From Pimelobacter simplex (GTDB taxonomy: Bacteria; Actinomycetota; Actinomycetes; Propionibacteriales; Nocardioidaceae), in contig NZ_CP096276.1 of the NCBI RefSeq assembly GCF_024662235.1, forward strand, positions 5,146,001-5,210,000: a stretch of 64,000 bases of DNA, given 5' to 3'. The stretch's first letter is position 1. Each line of letters begins with the position of its first letter. A program made the translations under genes and the position numbers. Below the pieces are notes generated by a model. It worked only from the letters and a program-made list of their open reading frames with translations. It made no database searches and was not told where the DNA came from. Positions 55,268 to 63,775 of the stretch are shown one piece after another.

Positions 55268-55906
55268 TCAGCGCGAGGCAGCGCCGTCGAGCTGGGGCGC
55301 GACGAACCGGAGGCCGCCGCGCTGCCAGACGAAGTGGATGATCAGCGCGGCGGTGACCGAGCCGATGACGCCGAGTGCGAGGTCGCTGAGCGTGTCCTCG
55401 TACGCGAAGGCCCGCTCGGAGTGGCCGCTGATGAAGGCGTAGTACTCGGCGATCTCCCAGGCGATCGCGGCGGTCGCGCCGACGGCCAGCGCGCGCTCGA
55501 CGACGCGGGTGCGGGTGGCGCTGTGGTGCAGCGTCAGGAGGATGACCGCGGCGGCGATGAGCCCGGTGTTGGCGAAGTGCATGAGGTCGTCGAACCAGGT
55601 GATCGTGTCGTAGAGGTCGAGCCGGTTGCCGAGGATGTCGGTGAAGCAGGTGACGGTGACCAGCAGGTCGGGCAGCCAGGGGAACGACGCCCGCTCCTTC
55701 CACGCGAGCAGCCAGATCACCGGGATGGTGAACGACGCCAACGGGTAGCCGATCGCCCGCGCCTCGGCGGCCTTGTCGCGCAGGTTGCCGCTGTCGGGGT
55801 CGATCACGGCGAGCAGCAGGAGCAGGACCAGCAGTGCCTTCGCGGAGACATCGGCGGTGCGGACGAGGGTCGGGGTCGGGTAGCGGACCGCGGCCAGCTC
55901 GGTCAT
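55268..55906 (-). CDS. DUF2238-like membrane protein
   Basis: 212 residues from ATG 55906 with AGGAGCCCGC before it. About six helices. Conserved DDLMHFANTGLIAAAVIL and AWEIAEYYAF...YEDTLSDLALGVIGS contain polar His/Glu/Asp residues inside helices, as in the YjdF/DUF2238 family. Function unknown. Divergent from the hypothetical gene at 56008. Confidence 0.82.
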   Translation of the reverse strand: MTELAAVRYPTPTLVRTADVSAKALLVLLLLLAVIDPDSGNLRDKAAEARAIGYPLASFTIPVIWLLAWKERASFPWLPDLLVTVTCFTDILGNRLDLYDTITWFDDLMHFANTGLIAAAVILLTLHHSATRTRVVERALAVGATAAIAWEIAEYYAFISGHSERAFAYEDTLSDLALGVIGSVTAALIIHFVWQRGGLRFVAPQLDGAASR

Positions 55907-56007
55907 GCGGGCTCCTGGTGATCGACGAGTGCCGATTGTGCCATGACGTCCGAACGGACCGTACGTTGAAGGGGGCGGGAGAACGCCGTACGAGGGAGGG
56001 ACAGGAC

Positions 56008-56661
56008 GTGGAGGGAGTCGCCGAGGTCGTGGCGCCGGGAGAACCGGCGGCACCGGAAGCGCCGGTCGCGACGTCGTACGAGGAGTTCGGCGTGAGCTGG
56101 ATCCACCGGGTGCTGCACAAGGACCGGATCCTGCACACCATCGACCAGGTCCTGGGTGAGCAGATCGCCCTCGGGCCGATCGGGGCCGGACCGGGACGCG
56201 CGTTCGCGAGCGTGAGCTTCGTCGGGCGCTACCGGCCGACGACGGGTCAGCTGGTCCCCGGTGAGCTGCTGACCTATGCGATCGACCTGCCGATCAGCGT
56301 GGTCTTCGACCTCGACCTGCCGCTGGACCGGCTGACGTTCAACGCCGAGGTCGTCGTCCCGCTGGTGCTCGTCGTGCACACCGAGGCGCCGCTCCGGCTC
56401 CGCCTCGAGCTCAAGACGCCGACCGAGGACCAGATCGGGCTCGAGCTCAAGACCGACACCCGGCGCGGCGCGATGCTGCGCAAGGTCGCGGGTCTGGACG
56501 CCGAGTTGCGGCGGTTCCTGCTCAAGGTGCTCGACACCGAGCTGGCCAAGCCCTACGTGCGGCGCGCCACCTACCTGGACATGGAGGAGCTGATCGACGA
56601 GGCCTGGCCGGCCTTCACCGCGCAGTTCCTGCCGCGGGGACCCGAGGACCGACAGGCCTGA
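56008..56661 (+). CDS. Conserved hypothetical protein
   Basis: 217 residues from GTG 56008, with GGGAGGGACAGGAC before it. An acidic, Ala/Pro/Glu-rich start (1-25) is followed by a helix with SWIHRVLHKDRILHTIDQVLG, then long alternating strands (about 50-145: RAFASVSFVGRY, LLTYAIDLPISVVFDLDLPL, VVVPLVLVVHTEAPLRLRL) and a helical end. The elongated beta-sheet is lipid-binding-like in appearance, but I do not recognise the family. Codon use is normal and the protein is certainly coding. Confidence 0.75.
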   Translation: MEGVAEVVAPGEPAAPEAPVATSYEEFGVSWIHRVLHKDRILHTIDQVLGEQIALGPIGAGPGRAFASVSFVGRYRPTTGQLVPGELLTYAIDLPISVVFDLDLPLDRLTFNAEVVVPLVLVVHTEAPLRLRLELKTPTEDQIGLELKTDTRRGAMLRKVAGLDAELRRFLLKVLDTELAKPYVRRATYLDMEELIDEAWPAFTAQFLPRGPEDRQA

Positions 56662-56761
56662 GCACGTCGAGCAGCGCGCCGATCGTCACCGCGGCGAGCG
56701 GGATCCACACGGGGATCAGCATGAAGGCGTAGATCGGCACCAGCTGGAGGAGATCGCGCAT
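56615..56761 (-). CDS. Possible 48-residue membrane peptide
   Basis: From ATG 56761: MRDLLQLVPIYAFMLIPVWI and a second hydrophobic stretch give one or two helices, followed by a basic tail. The 3' third overlaps the convergent gene at 56008-56661 by 47 bases. Supported mainly by the coherent membrane-helix sequence in a region otherwise without a gene (56662-56851). Confidence 0.4.
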   Translation of the reverse strand: MRDLLQLVPIYAFMLIPVWIPLAAVTIGALLDVLRPVGPRVPAAGTAR

Positions 56762-56851
56762 GCGCCGAGTCTCGTCGTGGCCGGTGCGGCGGGGCTTGTC
56801 GCCGGACACAGAGGCCCGCGGCGGGTTTGTCCTCCGCGCACTAACCCCGCG

Positions 56852-57796
56852 CTAGCCGCGCGCGGCGAACGAGCTGAGCTGCGGCTTCTCGTAGAGCGCC
56901 CGCAGCCGCTCGTAGCGGTAGCGGTTGTAGGCGAGCGGGTCGAGCAGCAGCCGGCGCGGCAGGGTACGACGGGCGAGCCGGACGAGCGCCAGGTAGAGCC
57001 GCAGCTCGGCCCGGCGCCGGCGGGTGTCGGGCGTGCCGAGGAGCTCGCGCATCCGTGGGTGCGCCGCGCCCTCGGCGCAGACCTTGGCCGGCCGGCCGAG
57101 CACCGGGGTGGCCAGCCGCCAAGCCGGCGTCATGAGCCGGTGCAGCCAGTGCGGCCCGAACAGGGTGGGCATCGGCAGCGCGTCGAACCGGCGGTGGGCC
57201 CACTGGAGGAACTCGTTGTCGGCGAGCTCGGTGGCCGCGACCGCGTCGTAGTAGGCCTCCGCCTCGACGGCGGTGGCGGGGATCCGGGCCTGCTCGCTGG
57301 GCAGGTCGAAGTCGACCAGGTGCAGGATCGTGGCGTAGACGACCTCGCGCTGCTCGGCGTCGAGCGTGCGCCCGTAGGTCGTCACGTAGCCGGTGTGGAA
57401 CACGAGCAGGCTGGTCGTGCCGACCCACTTCCACAGCGCCGGGTTGAGCGCGCTGTAGCGCTCGCCGGCGAAGTGCCCGCGGCCGGTGCCGCGGACCTCG
57501 CCGTGCAGGCGCTTGAGCCGCTCCGCGCTGGCCCGGCGGTCGGCGTCGTCGCCGAAGAGCAGCAGCGGACCCCACAGGCCGCTGCGGATGCCACGGTCGG
57601 TGAAGTTCTGGGCGAACCGGCCCGAGGCGTCGACGGCGGCGGCGACCTCGCGGTAGGCGACCTGGTCGAGCGCGAGCCGGCCGAAGAGCGCGAACGCGGC
57701 CGGCGTACCGAGCCACCAGCGCACGTCCTCGGCCAGCGCGTGGTGCGGCTGGGACGGGTGCCAGGGAGCGACGGCGGCGTCGGTGGTCTCGGTCAT
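56852..57796 (-). CDS. Oxygenase MpaB family protein (DUF2236), short form
   Basis: 314 residues from ATG 57796 (ATG 57808 possible). Visible family features: DVRWWLGTPAAFALFGRLAL (about 21-40), QNFTDRGIRSGLWGPLLLFG and LNPALWKWVGTTSLLVFHTGY, the latter holding the histidine expected near the haem. The HHALAE and EFLQWAHRRFDAL segments fit DUF2236. Only distantly similar to the copy at 30580. Divergent from a TetR gene, the same arrangement as the first MpaB/TetR pair. Confidence 0.85.
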   Translation of the reverse strand: MTETTDAAVAPWHPSQPHHALAEDVRWWLGTPAAFALFGRLALDQVAYREVAAAVDASGRFAQNFTDRGIRSGLWGPLLLFGDDADRRASAERLKRLHGEVRGTGRGHFAGERYSALNPALWKWVGTTSLLVFHTGYVTTYGRTLDAEQREVVYATILHLVDFDLPSEQARIPATAVEAEAYYDAVAATELADNEFLQWAHRRFDALPMPTLFGPHWLHRLMTPAWRLATPVLGRPAKVCAEGAAHPRMRELLGTPDTRRRRAELRLYLALVRLARRTLPRRLLLDPLAYNRYRYERLRALYEKPQLSSFAARG

Positions 57797-57835
57797 GACA
57801 GGGTCCATGAACCCATCTGTCAACGCCTGTGTCAA
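57796..57835. promoter_or_regulatory. Inverted and direct repeats in MpaB/TetR gap
   Basis: TGACAG (57796-57801) and CTGTCA (57817-57822) are inverted around a GGT...ACC core. TGTCAA occurs at 57818 and again at 57830 (12-base spacing); read leftward these are TTGACA, a consensus -35. A TetR operator overlapping the leftward promoter is likely. Confidence 0.45.
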
Positions 57836-57844
57836 GATGCTCGG

Positions 57845-58471
57845 GTGACCGACAACGCCCGGGTGTACGGCGGCCGCGCCGCCGCCGAGCGCGTCGCCGA
57901 GCGCCGCGGCCGGCTGCTCGCCGCCGGGCTCGAGCTGATGGGCACCCGCGGTGTCGCCGGGACGACCGTGCGCGGTGTCGCGGAGCAGTCCGGGATCGCG
58001 GCGCGGTACTTCTACGAGAGCTTCGCCGGCATCGAGGAGCTCCAGCTCGCCGTCTTCGACCAGATCGCCGCCGAGGCCGCGGAGCGCTCGGTGGCCGCGC
58101 TCGGCGCCGCGCCGGGCGGCGTCCGGGCGCGGACCCGCGCGGTCCTCGCCGCGATGGCCGACCTGTTCCTGGAGGACCCGCGCAAGGGCCGGATCGCGCT
58201 CATCGAGTCGATCACCTCGCCGGTGCTCGGCCCGCGCGTGCTCGACGAGGCCCGGCGGTTCGCCGGGATGCTCGCCGCGACGACCACGGCCGGCGACCCG
58301 AGCGCTGCCGCCGACGACGTGCCGGTCGAGCTGCTGCTGACCGCGCGCTTCCTCATCGGCGGCGTCGCGCACGCGCTCGGCGCCGCCCTGCAGGGGGACG
58401 TCGCGGTCGACCGCGAGCGGCTGGTCGACGTCCTCGTCGAGCTGTTCCTCGCGGTGGACCTCAGACGCTGA
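57845..58471 (+). CDS. TetR/AcrR-family transcriptional regulator
   Basis: 208 residues from GTG 57845; no strong ribosome site. HTH about 20-60: RRGRLLAAGLELMGTRGVAGTTVRGVAEQSGIAARYFYESF, where AARYFYESF is the recognition helix common in actinobacterial TetR proteins that regulate oxygenases. It is divergent from the short MpaB-like gene and its end overlaps the convergent LLM gene by 11 bases. Confidence 0.9.
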   Translation: MTDNARVYGGRAAAERVAERRGRLLAAGLELMGTRGVAGTTVRGVAEQSGIAARYFYESFAGIEELQLAVFDQIAAEAAERSVAALGAAPGGVRARTRAVLAAMADLFLEDPRKGRIALIESITSPVLGPRVLDEARRFAGMLAATTTAGDPSAAADDVPVELLLTARFLIGGVAHALGAALQGDVAVDRERLVDVLVELFLAVDLRR

Positions 58472-59522
58472 CCGGGTCGGTCGCGAGCAGCTCGCGGACC
58501 CGCGGCGCCACCTGCGTGCCGAACAGCTCGATGCTGCGCAGCAGCTGGGGGTGCGGCATGGCTCCGTTGCTGTACTTCAGGTCGAAGCGCTGGATGCCGA
58601 GGTCGCGCACCGCGGCCGCGATCTTGCGGGCGACCGTCTCGGGGGAGCCGACGAACAGCGCGCCGTGGTCGACCTCGCCGTCGTACTGGGCCCGGGTGGC
58701 GGGACCCCAGCCGCGCTCGGCGCCGATCCGGTCCCGGCTCGCCTTGAAGTGCGGGTACATCGACTCGCGCGCCTCGTCGTCGGTGTCGGCGACGAAGCCC
58801 GGCGAGTGCACCGCGATCGGCAGCGCGGGCCGCTCGAACTCGGTGAGCGCGCGCCGGTAGAGGTCGGTGAACGGCGCGAACCGCGCGGGCTCGCCGCCGA
58901 TGATCGCGATGGCCAGCGGGTAGCCGAAGCGGGCGGCGCGCACCACCGACTCGGGCGAGCCGCCGACGCCGATCCACGTGGGGATCGAGCCGCGCTCGGT
59001 GGTCGGGTAGGTCCGCGCGTTGCGCAGCGGAGCCCGCAGCCGGCCGCGGTCCCAGGTGACCGGCTGCTCGCCCTGGAGCTCGGTCCAGAGGTCGAGCTTC
59101 TCGCTGAAGAGCTGGTCGTAGTCGGCCAGGTCGTAGCCGAACAGGGGGAACGACTCGGTGAACGAGCCGCGGCCCAGCGTGATCTCCGCGCGTCCGCCGG
59201 ACAGCGCGTCGAGGGTCGCGAACCGCTCGTAGAGCCGGACCGGGTCGTCGGAGCTGAGCACCGTGACCGCCGTACCGAGGCGGATGCGCTCGGTGCGTGC
59301 GGCGATCGCGGCCAGCACCATCTCGGGGCTGGTCACCGCGAAGTCGTCGCGGTGGTGCTCGCCGATGCCGAACACGTCGACGCCCACCTCGTCGGCCAGC
59401 ACCGCCTGCTCGACGATATTGCGGATCACCTGGGGGTGCCCGAGGGCCTCCCCGGTCGCCGGGTCGAGCGTGACGTCGCCGAACGTGTCGAGCCCGAACT
59501 GCAGGTCGACGGGCTCACTCAC
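58461..59522 (-). CDS. LLM-class flavin-dependent oxidoreductase
   Basis: 353 residues from GTG 59522. Bacterial-luciferase-like barrel of the FMN-type LuxA-like group: GIGEHHRDDFAVTSP (about 52-66), RLGTAVTVLSSDDPVRLYE (about 81-99), DALSGGRAEITLGRGSF (about 104-120), and WIGVGGSPESVVRAARFG near 180-197. The start overlaps the thioredoxin stop by eight bases, so the two form an operon. A thioredoxin partner is unusual for an LLM enzyme and may point to reductive repair or activity control. Confidence 0.9.
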   Translation of the reverse strand: MSEPVDLQFGLDTFGDVTLDPATGEALGHPQVIRNIVEQAVLADEVGVDVFGIGEHHRDDFAVTSPEMVLAAIAARTERIRLGTAVTVLSSDDPVRLYERFATLDALSGGRAEITLGRGSFTESFPLFGYDLADYDQLFSEKLDLWTELQGEQPVTWDRGRLRAPLRNARTYPTTERGSIPTWIGVGGSPESVVRAARFGYPLAIAIIGGEPARFAPFTDLYRRALTEFERPALPIAVHSPGFVADTDDEARESMYPHFKASRDRIGAERGWGPATRAQYDGEVDHGALFVGSPETVARKIAAAVRDLGIQRFDLKYSNGAMPHPQLLRSIELFGTQVAPRVRELLATDPVSV

Positions 59523-59868
59523 CGTCGGCGGCCTTGGCAGCGTCGACGTCGAACTCGCGGACGGCGGCGATCACCTGGGCCAGCGCCGGCGCGGGCAGCG
59601 CACCGGCCTGGGAGAAGACGAGCGCGCCCTTCTTGAACGCCATCAGCGTCGGGATCGAGGTGATCTTGGCGGCCGCGGCGAGCTGCTGCTCCTCCTCGGT
59701 GTTGACCGAGGCGAAGACCAGGTCGTCGTGCTGCTCCGACGCCTCCTGGTAGATCGGCGCGAAGTTGCGGCACGGGCCGCACCAGGACGCCCAGAAGTCG
59801 ACGAAGACGATGTCGTTGTCGAGCACCGTCTGCTCGAAGGTGCCCGCGGTGAGGTCGATGGTGGACAT
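59515..59868 (-). CDS. Thioredoxin
   Basis: 117 residues. Active site WCGPC with Cys30 and Cys33, cis-proline in TSIPTLMAF (about 70-78). Reduces protein disulfides in the cytoplasm. The start of the GH25-like gene is not on this transcript, but the LLM gene downstream is. The usual trxA neighbours (trxB) are absent, so this is an extra copy. Confidence 0.93.
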   Translation of the reverse strand: MSTIDLTAGTFEQTVLDNDIVFVDFWASWCGPCRNFAPIYQEASEQHDDLVFASVNTEEEQQLAAAAKITSIPTLMAFKKGALVFSQAGALPAPALAQVIAAVREFDVDAAKAADGE

Positions 59869-59870
59869 GT

Positions 59871-60644
59871 CTACTCAACGTTCGCGGGCGCGGATTGTTC
59901 CCGGTTGCGGTCGACGCCGCCGCGGATGCCGGGGACGGTGCCCCGGTCGTCGTACTGCCAGACGTGCCAGCGGCGGGCCGGCGGCCGTGCACCCAGGCGG
60001 CGGACCCACTGGGGATGGTCGGCCAGGTCGGCGGCGAAGCCGTAGCGGTCCTCGAGGTCCGGGTAGAGGTAGACGACCGTGCGGGTACGCAGCGCCGTGT
60101 CGACCGCGCGGAGGAAGGCGCGGACCTCGGCGAGGAGGACGGCGCGCGGGGGCGGCGTCGTACAGCTGCCGACGAGCTCGAGGTCGAGCGCTGGCGCGAG
60201 CGCCCGGGCGGCGGCCCGGTCGCGGCCGACGACGTCGAGGAAGTGGGCGGCCTGGGCGGCGCCGTCGGAGCAGAGCTGGAAGTAGTGGTAGCCCGCGACG
60301 TCGATCCCGGCGCGGGTCGCGGCGGCGCGGTGGGCGGCGAAACGGGGGTCGGTGAAGCCGGTGCCCTCGGTGGCCTTGAGGTAGGCGAACGTGATCCCGG
60401 CGCGGGCCACCCGGGGCCAGTCGATCGGGCCCTGGTGGTGGGAGGCGTCGATGCCCTCGCGGGGCGCGGCCGACGGCGTGGGTGTCAGCGTGGGTGTCGG
60501 CGGGGCGCTCGGGGCGCTCGGGGCGCTCGGGGCGCTCGGGGTGGTCGGGGCGCTCGGCTCCGCCGCGGGCGGGGCCGGCGGCGTCGCGTCGCACCCGGTC
60601 AGGGTCAGGACGAGCGCCGCCACGAGGCTCCACCGGGTCCGCAC
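59871..60644 (-). CDS. GH25-family lysozyme-like lipoprotein
   Basis: 257 residues from GTG 60644. Lipobox LTGC with Cys18, then a Pro/Ser/Ala linker (about 20-58) made of SAP repeats. The GH25 domain starts GIDASHHQGPIDW and continues AYLKATEGTGFTDPRFAAHRAAATRAGIDVAGYHYF, with catalytic Asp/Glu in APALDLELVG. It would cut peptidoglycan from outside the membrane. The start near 60644 leaves the divergent secreted-protein promoter in between. Confidence 0.88.
   Translation of the reverse strand: MRTRWSLVAALVLTLTGCDATPPAPPAAEPSAPTTPSAPSAPSAPSAPPTPTLTPTPSAAPREGIDASHHQGPIDWPRVARAGITFAYLKATEGTGFTDPRFAAHRAAATRAGIDVAGYHYFQLCSDGAAQAAHFLDVVGRDRAAARALAPALDLELVGSCTTPPPRAVLLAEVRAFLRAVDTALRTRTVVYLYPDLEDRYGFAADLADHPQWVRRLGARPPARRWHVWQYDDRGTVPGIRGGVDRNREQSAPANVE
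60502..60555. repeat. 9-base tandem repeat in the lipoprotein linker
   Basis: Six consecutive 9-base units GGGGCGCTC (the fifth is GGGGTGGTC) encode Ser-Ala-Pro repeats on the minus strand. It is a likely site of copy-number slippage, changing linker length. Confidence 0.85.
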
Positions 60645-60684
60645 GGCACCAGCCAACCACGCGCGACGCGCGTACTGTCGTGCC

Positions 60685-61224
60685 ATGCGTACGCGGATGC
60701 TCACCTCGGTCGTGACCGTACTCACCGCGCTGGCGGCGCTGCTCGCCGCCGTCCTGCTGTCCCCGGCGCCCGCGCACGCGGCACAGGGGGTGATCCGCGA
60801 CGGGCGCGAGGCCGCGCTGCCCGCGCAGATGGACATCCTGCGCGTCGCCATCCGCAACCGCGAGGACCGGGTGGTGCTCACCCTGACGTTCCGCGACCTC
60901 AAGGTGCGGCGCAAGGCGCAGACCAAGGTCTTCATCGGCACCCGGCCCGGGACCGACGAGGGGTTCATCGCCTACAGCGGCTACCGGCCGGCGTCCGGTC
61001 CGGTCACCCAGCTCTGGCAGCCGACCGACCAGGAGTTCGGCGGCGTCCCGATCGCGTGCGCCGGGGTCAAGGGACGCTGGCGCTTCGACCGCGACACCGT
61101 ACGGATCGTCGTACCGCCGAGCTGCCTGGCGAGCACGGCGGCCCGCTACCGCTTCAAGGCGGTCGCCGGCTTCTACCGGCAGGTCGGCGACTACACGGCC
61201 TTCCGCAGCGTCGCCCGCGGCTGA
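60685..61224 (+). CDS. Secreted protein of unknown function
   Basis: 179 residues. Signal peptide about 1-33 ending in PAHA/AQG. The mature domain has repeated beta strands (DRVVLTLTFRDLKVRR, KVFIGTRPG, RVRIVVPPSCL) and two cysteines (IACAGV, PPSCLA) likely to form a disulfide. This resembles small actinobacterial secreted beta-sandwich proteins. No catalytic motif is visible. Divergent from the GH25-like gene. Confidence 0.8.
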   Translation: MRTRMLTSVVTVLTALAALLAAVLLSPAPAHAAQGVIRDGREAALPAQMDILRVAIRNREDRVVLTLTFRDLKVRRKAQTKVFIGTRPGTDEGFIAYSGYRPASGPVTQLWQPTDQEFGGVPIACAGVKGRWRFDRDTVRIVVPPSCLASTAARYRFKAVAGFYRQVGDYTAFRSVARG

Positions 61225-61267
61225 CCGCCCCCTGACCGCCGAGCGCGTCATCCCCTAGCCTCGTCCC

Positions 61268-61828
61268 ATGGGCGACACCGCACGCACCACCTACGTCCTC
61301 GTCGACGGCGAGAACATCGACGCCACCCTCGGTACGTCGATCCTCGGCCGGCGGCCGAAGTCGGAGGAGCGGCCGCGGTGGGAGCGCCTGCTCCAGTTCG
61401 TCGAGCGGCAGTGGGGCCAGGACGCGAGCGGCCTGTTCTTCCTCGCCGCCAACGGCGAGCTGCCGATGTCGTTCGTGCAGGCGCTGCTGGCGATCGGCTT
61501 CCGGCCGATCCCGCTGTCCGGTGGGGCGAACCAGAAGGTCGTCGACATCGCCATCCAGCGCACGATGGAGGAGCTCGCCCGCCGCGAGGCCGACGTCGTC
61601 CTGGTCAGCAACGACAGCGACTTCGTCGAGCACGTCGACACCCTCCTCGACGGGCGCCGGGTCGGCGTCGTGGGCTTCACGGAGTTCCGCAGCAGCGCCT
61701 TCCTCCAGCTCGCGCCGCGCGGGCTGGAGTTCTTCGACCTCGAGTACGACGTCAACTGCTTCAACGAGCGACTGCCGCGCGTCCGGATCATCCCGATCGA
61801 CGAGTTCGACCCGGCCCAGTTCCTCTGA
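61268..61828 (+). CDS. NYN-domain (PIN-like) putative ribonuclease
   Basis: 186 residues. The NYN/PIN-like active site is suggested by YVLVDGENID (9-18), VVDIAIQRTMEEL (about 91-103) and VLVSNDSDFVEHVDTLL (about 111-127), giving four acidic residues for metal-dependent RNA cleavage. Cytoplasmic; single-gene unit followed by the epimerase after 73 bases. Role in RNA turnover is inferred from the fold. Confidence 0.9.
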   Translation: MGDTARTTYVLVDGENIDATLGTSILGRRPKSEERPRWERLLQFVERQWGQDASGLFFLAANGELPMSFVQALLAIGFRPIPLSGGANQKVVDIAIQRTMEELARREADVVLVSNDSDFVEHVDTLLDGRRVGVVGFTEFRSSAFLQLAPRGLEFFDLEYDVNCFNERLPRVRIIPIDEFDPAQFL

Positions 61829-61901
61829 GGCGGCGCCCCGGACGATTCCGCCGCCAGCGGATTCGCTTGCGGACCGCCGTGGCGCGGGATGGGATGGGGC
61901 G

Positions 61902-62876
61902 ATGAGGCTCCTCGTCCTGGGTGGCACCCAGTTCCTGTCCCGTGAGGTCGCGGCCGAGGCGGTACGCCGTGGCCACGACGTCGTCTGCGCCAACCGGGGC
62001 CGCTCGGGCTCGGTGCCACCAGGAGTCCGGGTGGTGCGCTGGGACCGCGGCGAGGAGCCGCCGGCCGAGCTGACCGACGGCGCGTCGTACGACGCGGTGG
62101 TCGACGTGGCCCGCCACCCCTCCCACGTGCGCCGCGCGCTGGCCGCCGTACCGGAGGCGCACTGGGTGTTCGTCTCGACCATCTCGGTCTACGCCGACGA
62201 CGCCGACCCCGCCGGTCCGGGCGCCGGCCCGCTGCGCCCCGCGATCACCGAGGACGCCGGCGCGACCGAGAGCGTCGACGCCTACGGCGGCATGAAGGTC
62301 GCCTGCGAGCAGCTCGTCCTCGACGCCGTCCCGGGCGCGGCCGTCGTACGGCCGGGGCTGATCGTGGGCCCGGGCGACCCGAGCGGACGCTTCGCCTACT
62401 GGGCGCGACGCTCCACCGCGACCGGCGACGTGCTCGCGCCCGGCGCGCCGTCCGACGTGGTCCAGGTGATCGACGTCCGCGACCTCGCCGCCTGGGTGGT
62501 GACGCTGGCCGAGGACCGCACCGGCGGCGTCTACGACGCCGTCGGCGCCCCGCTCCCCATCGGCGACCTGCTGGCCGCGTGCCTGCCCGACGCCAACCTC
62601 GTGTGGGTCGACCAGGAGTTCCTCGAGTCCGAGGGCGTCCAGCCCTGGGCCGGACCCGACGGCATCCCGGTCTGGCTCCCGCGCCCGGCGTACGACGGCA
62701 TGCTGGCCCACGACGCCGCCCCCGCCCTCGCCGCCGGCCTCGTCACCCGCCCACCCGCCGAGACCACCCGCGACACCCGCGCCTGGCTCGACGCCGACCC
62801 GGCGGCCCGGATCGCGGGCATCACCGCCGAGCGCGAGGCCGACCTGCTGAGCAGGTGGGGCAGTCAGGGGTTCTAG
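61902..62876 (+). CDS. NAD-dependent epimerase/dehydratase family protein
   Basis: 324 residues, extended SDR. Nucleotide-binding LVLGGTQFLSREVAAEA (4-20; the usual GxxGxxG is GGTQFLS), Ser in FVSTISVYAD, catalytic YGGMK (Tyr-x-x-x-Lys near 128-132), and VVRPGLIVGPGDPSGRF. Similar actinobacterial proteins are reductases or isoflavone-reductase-like enzymes acting on small molecules. Substrate unknown. ATG 61902 follows GGGATGGGGCG. Confidence 0.88.
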   Translation: MRLLVLGGTQFLSREVAAEAVRRGHDVVCANRGRSGSVPPGVRVVRWDRGEEPPAELTDGASYDAVVDVARHPSHVRRALAAVPEAHWVFVSTISVYADDADPAGPGAGPLRPAITEDAGATESVDAYGGMKVACEQLVLDAVPGAAVVRPGLIVGPGDPSGRFAYWARRSTATGDVLAPGAPSDVVQVIDVRDLAAWVVTLAEDRTGGVYDAVGAPLPIGDLLAACLPDANLVWVDQEFLESEGVQPWAGPDGIPVWLPRPAYDGMLAHDAAPALAAGLVTRPPAETTRDTRAWLDADPAARIAGITAEREADLLSRWGSQGF

Positions 62877-62899
62877 AGCGACCCCCTAGCATCCAGCGC

Positions 62900-63772
62900 G
62901 TGTTCCGCATCGCCACCGCCAACATCAACGGCATCCGTGCCGCCCACCGCCGGGGCTTCGGCGACTGGCTGGCGACACGTGGGTGCGACGTGGTCACCCT
63001 GCAGGAGGTGCGCTGCCCGGTCGACGCGCTGCCCGAGGGGGCGTTCGGCGACTACGAGGTCGCGTACGACGCGGGCGAGATCGCCGGGCGCAACGGGGTC
63101 GCGGTGCTCACCCGGGAGCCGGCCGCCGCGGTCCGCACGTGGTCGGTGCCCGACCCGGACCGGCCGCTGCACCGCGCGCTGCGCAAGCACGCGAACGAGG
63201 GGCGCTACGTCGAGGTCGACCTGGCCGGCGTACCGCTGACGGTGGCGAGCCTCTACCTGCCCAAGGGCGGGCTGCCCGCCCAGCTCCAGGACCCCAAGCG
63301 GATGCGCGAGGCGCCCGACGGCGGCGCCAAGTACGAGCGCAAGATGGCGTTCCTGGCGGGCTTCGCGCGTCATCTCGCGACCGCCCGCAAGGCCGCGGCG
63401 GCCAACGGCCGGGAGTTCCTGCTGACCGGCGACCTCAACGTCGCCCACGACCGGGCGGACGTCGCGAACTGGCGGCGCAGCAACCAGGTCGAGGGCTTCC
63501 TCCCCGAGGAGCGGGCGTGGCTCGACAGCCAGCTCACGCCGCGCACGCTCGTCGACGTCGTGCGCCGGCTGCACCCGGACGTCGAGGGGCCGTACTCCTG
63601 GTGGAGCTGGCTCGGGCAGGCCTACGCCAAGGACGCCGGCTGGCGCATCGACTACCACCTGGCGACGCCGGGGCTGGCCCGGACGGCGCGGACGGCCGTC
63701 GTCGACCGCGAGCACGCCGGCGTCCGGCTCAGTGACCACGCGCCGGTGGTCGTCGACTACGCGTTCGGCTGA
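62900..63772 (+). CDS. xthA: Exodeoxyribonuclease III / AP endonuclease
   Basis: 290 residues from GTG 62900. EEP-family nuclease: TANINGIRAA (6-15), LQEVR with metal-binding Glu36, SLYLPKGG, GDLNVAHDRADVANW (Asp/Asn catalytic pair), YSWWSW, WRIDYHLATP and LSDHAPVVVD with the final Asp-His pair. It cuts at abasic sites and degrades 3' ends in base-excision repair. Length and motif order are those of XthA. Convergent with the GH16 gene, four bases apart. Confidence 0.94.
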   Translation: MFRIATANINGIRAAHRRGFGDWLATRGCDVVTLQEVRCPVDALPEGAFGDYEVAYDAGEIAGRNGVAVLTREPAAAVRTWSVPDPDRPLHRALRKHANEGRYVEVDLAGVPLTVASLYLPKGGLPAQLQDPKRMREAPDGGAKYERKMAFLAGFARHLATARKAAAANGREFLLTGDLNVAHDRADVANWRRSNQVEGFLPEERAWLDSQLTPRTLVDVVRRLHPDVEGPYSWWSWLGQAYAKDAGWRIDYHLATPGLARTARTAVVDREHAGVRLSDHAPVVVDYAFG

Positions 63773-63775
63773 GGC

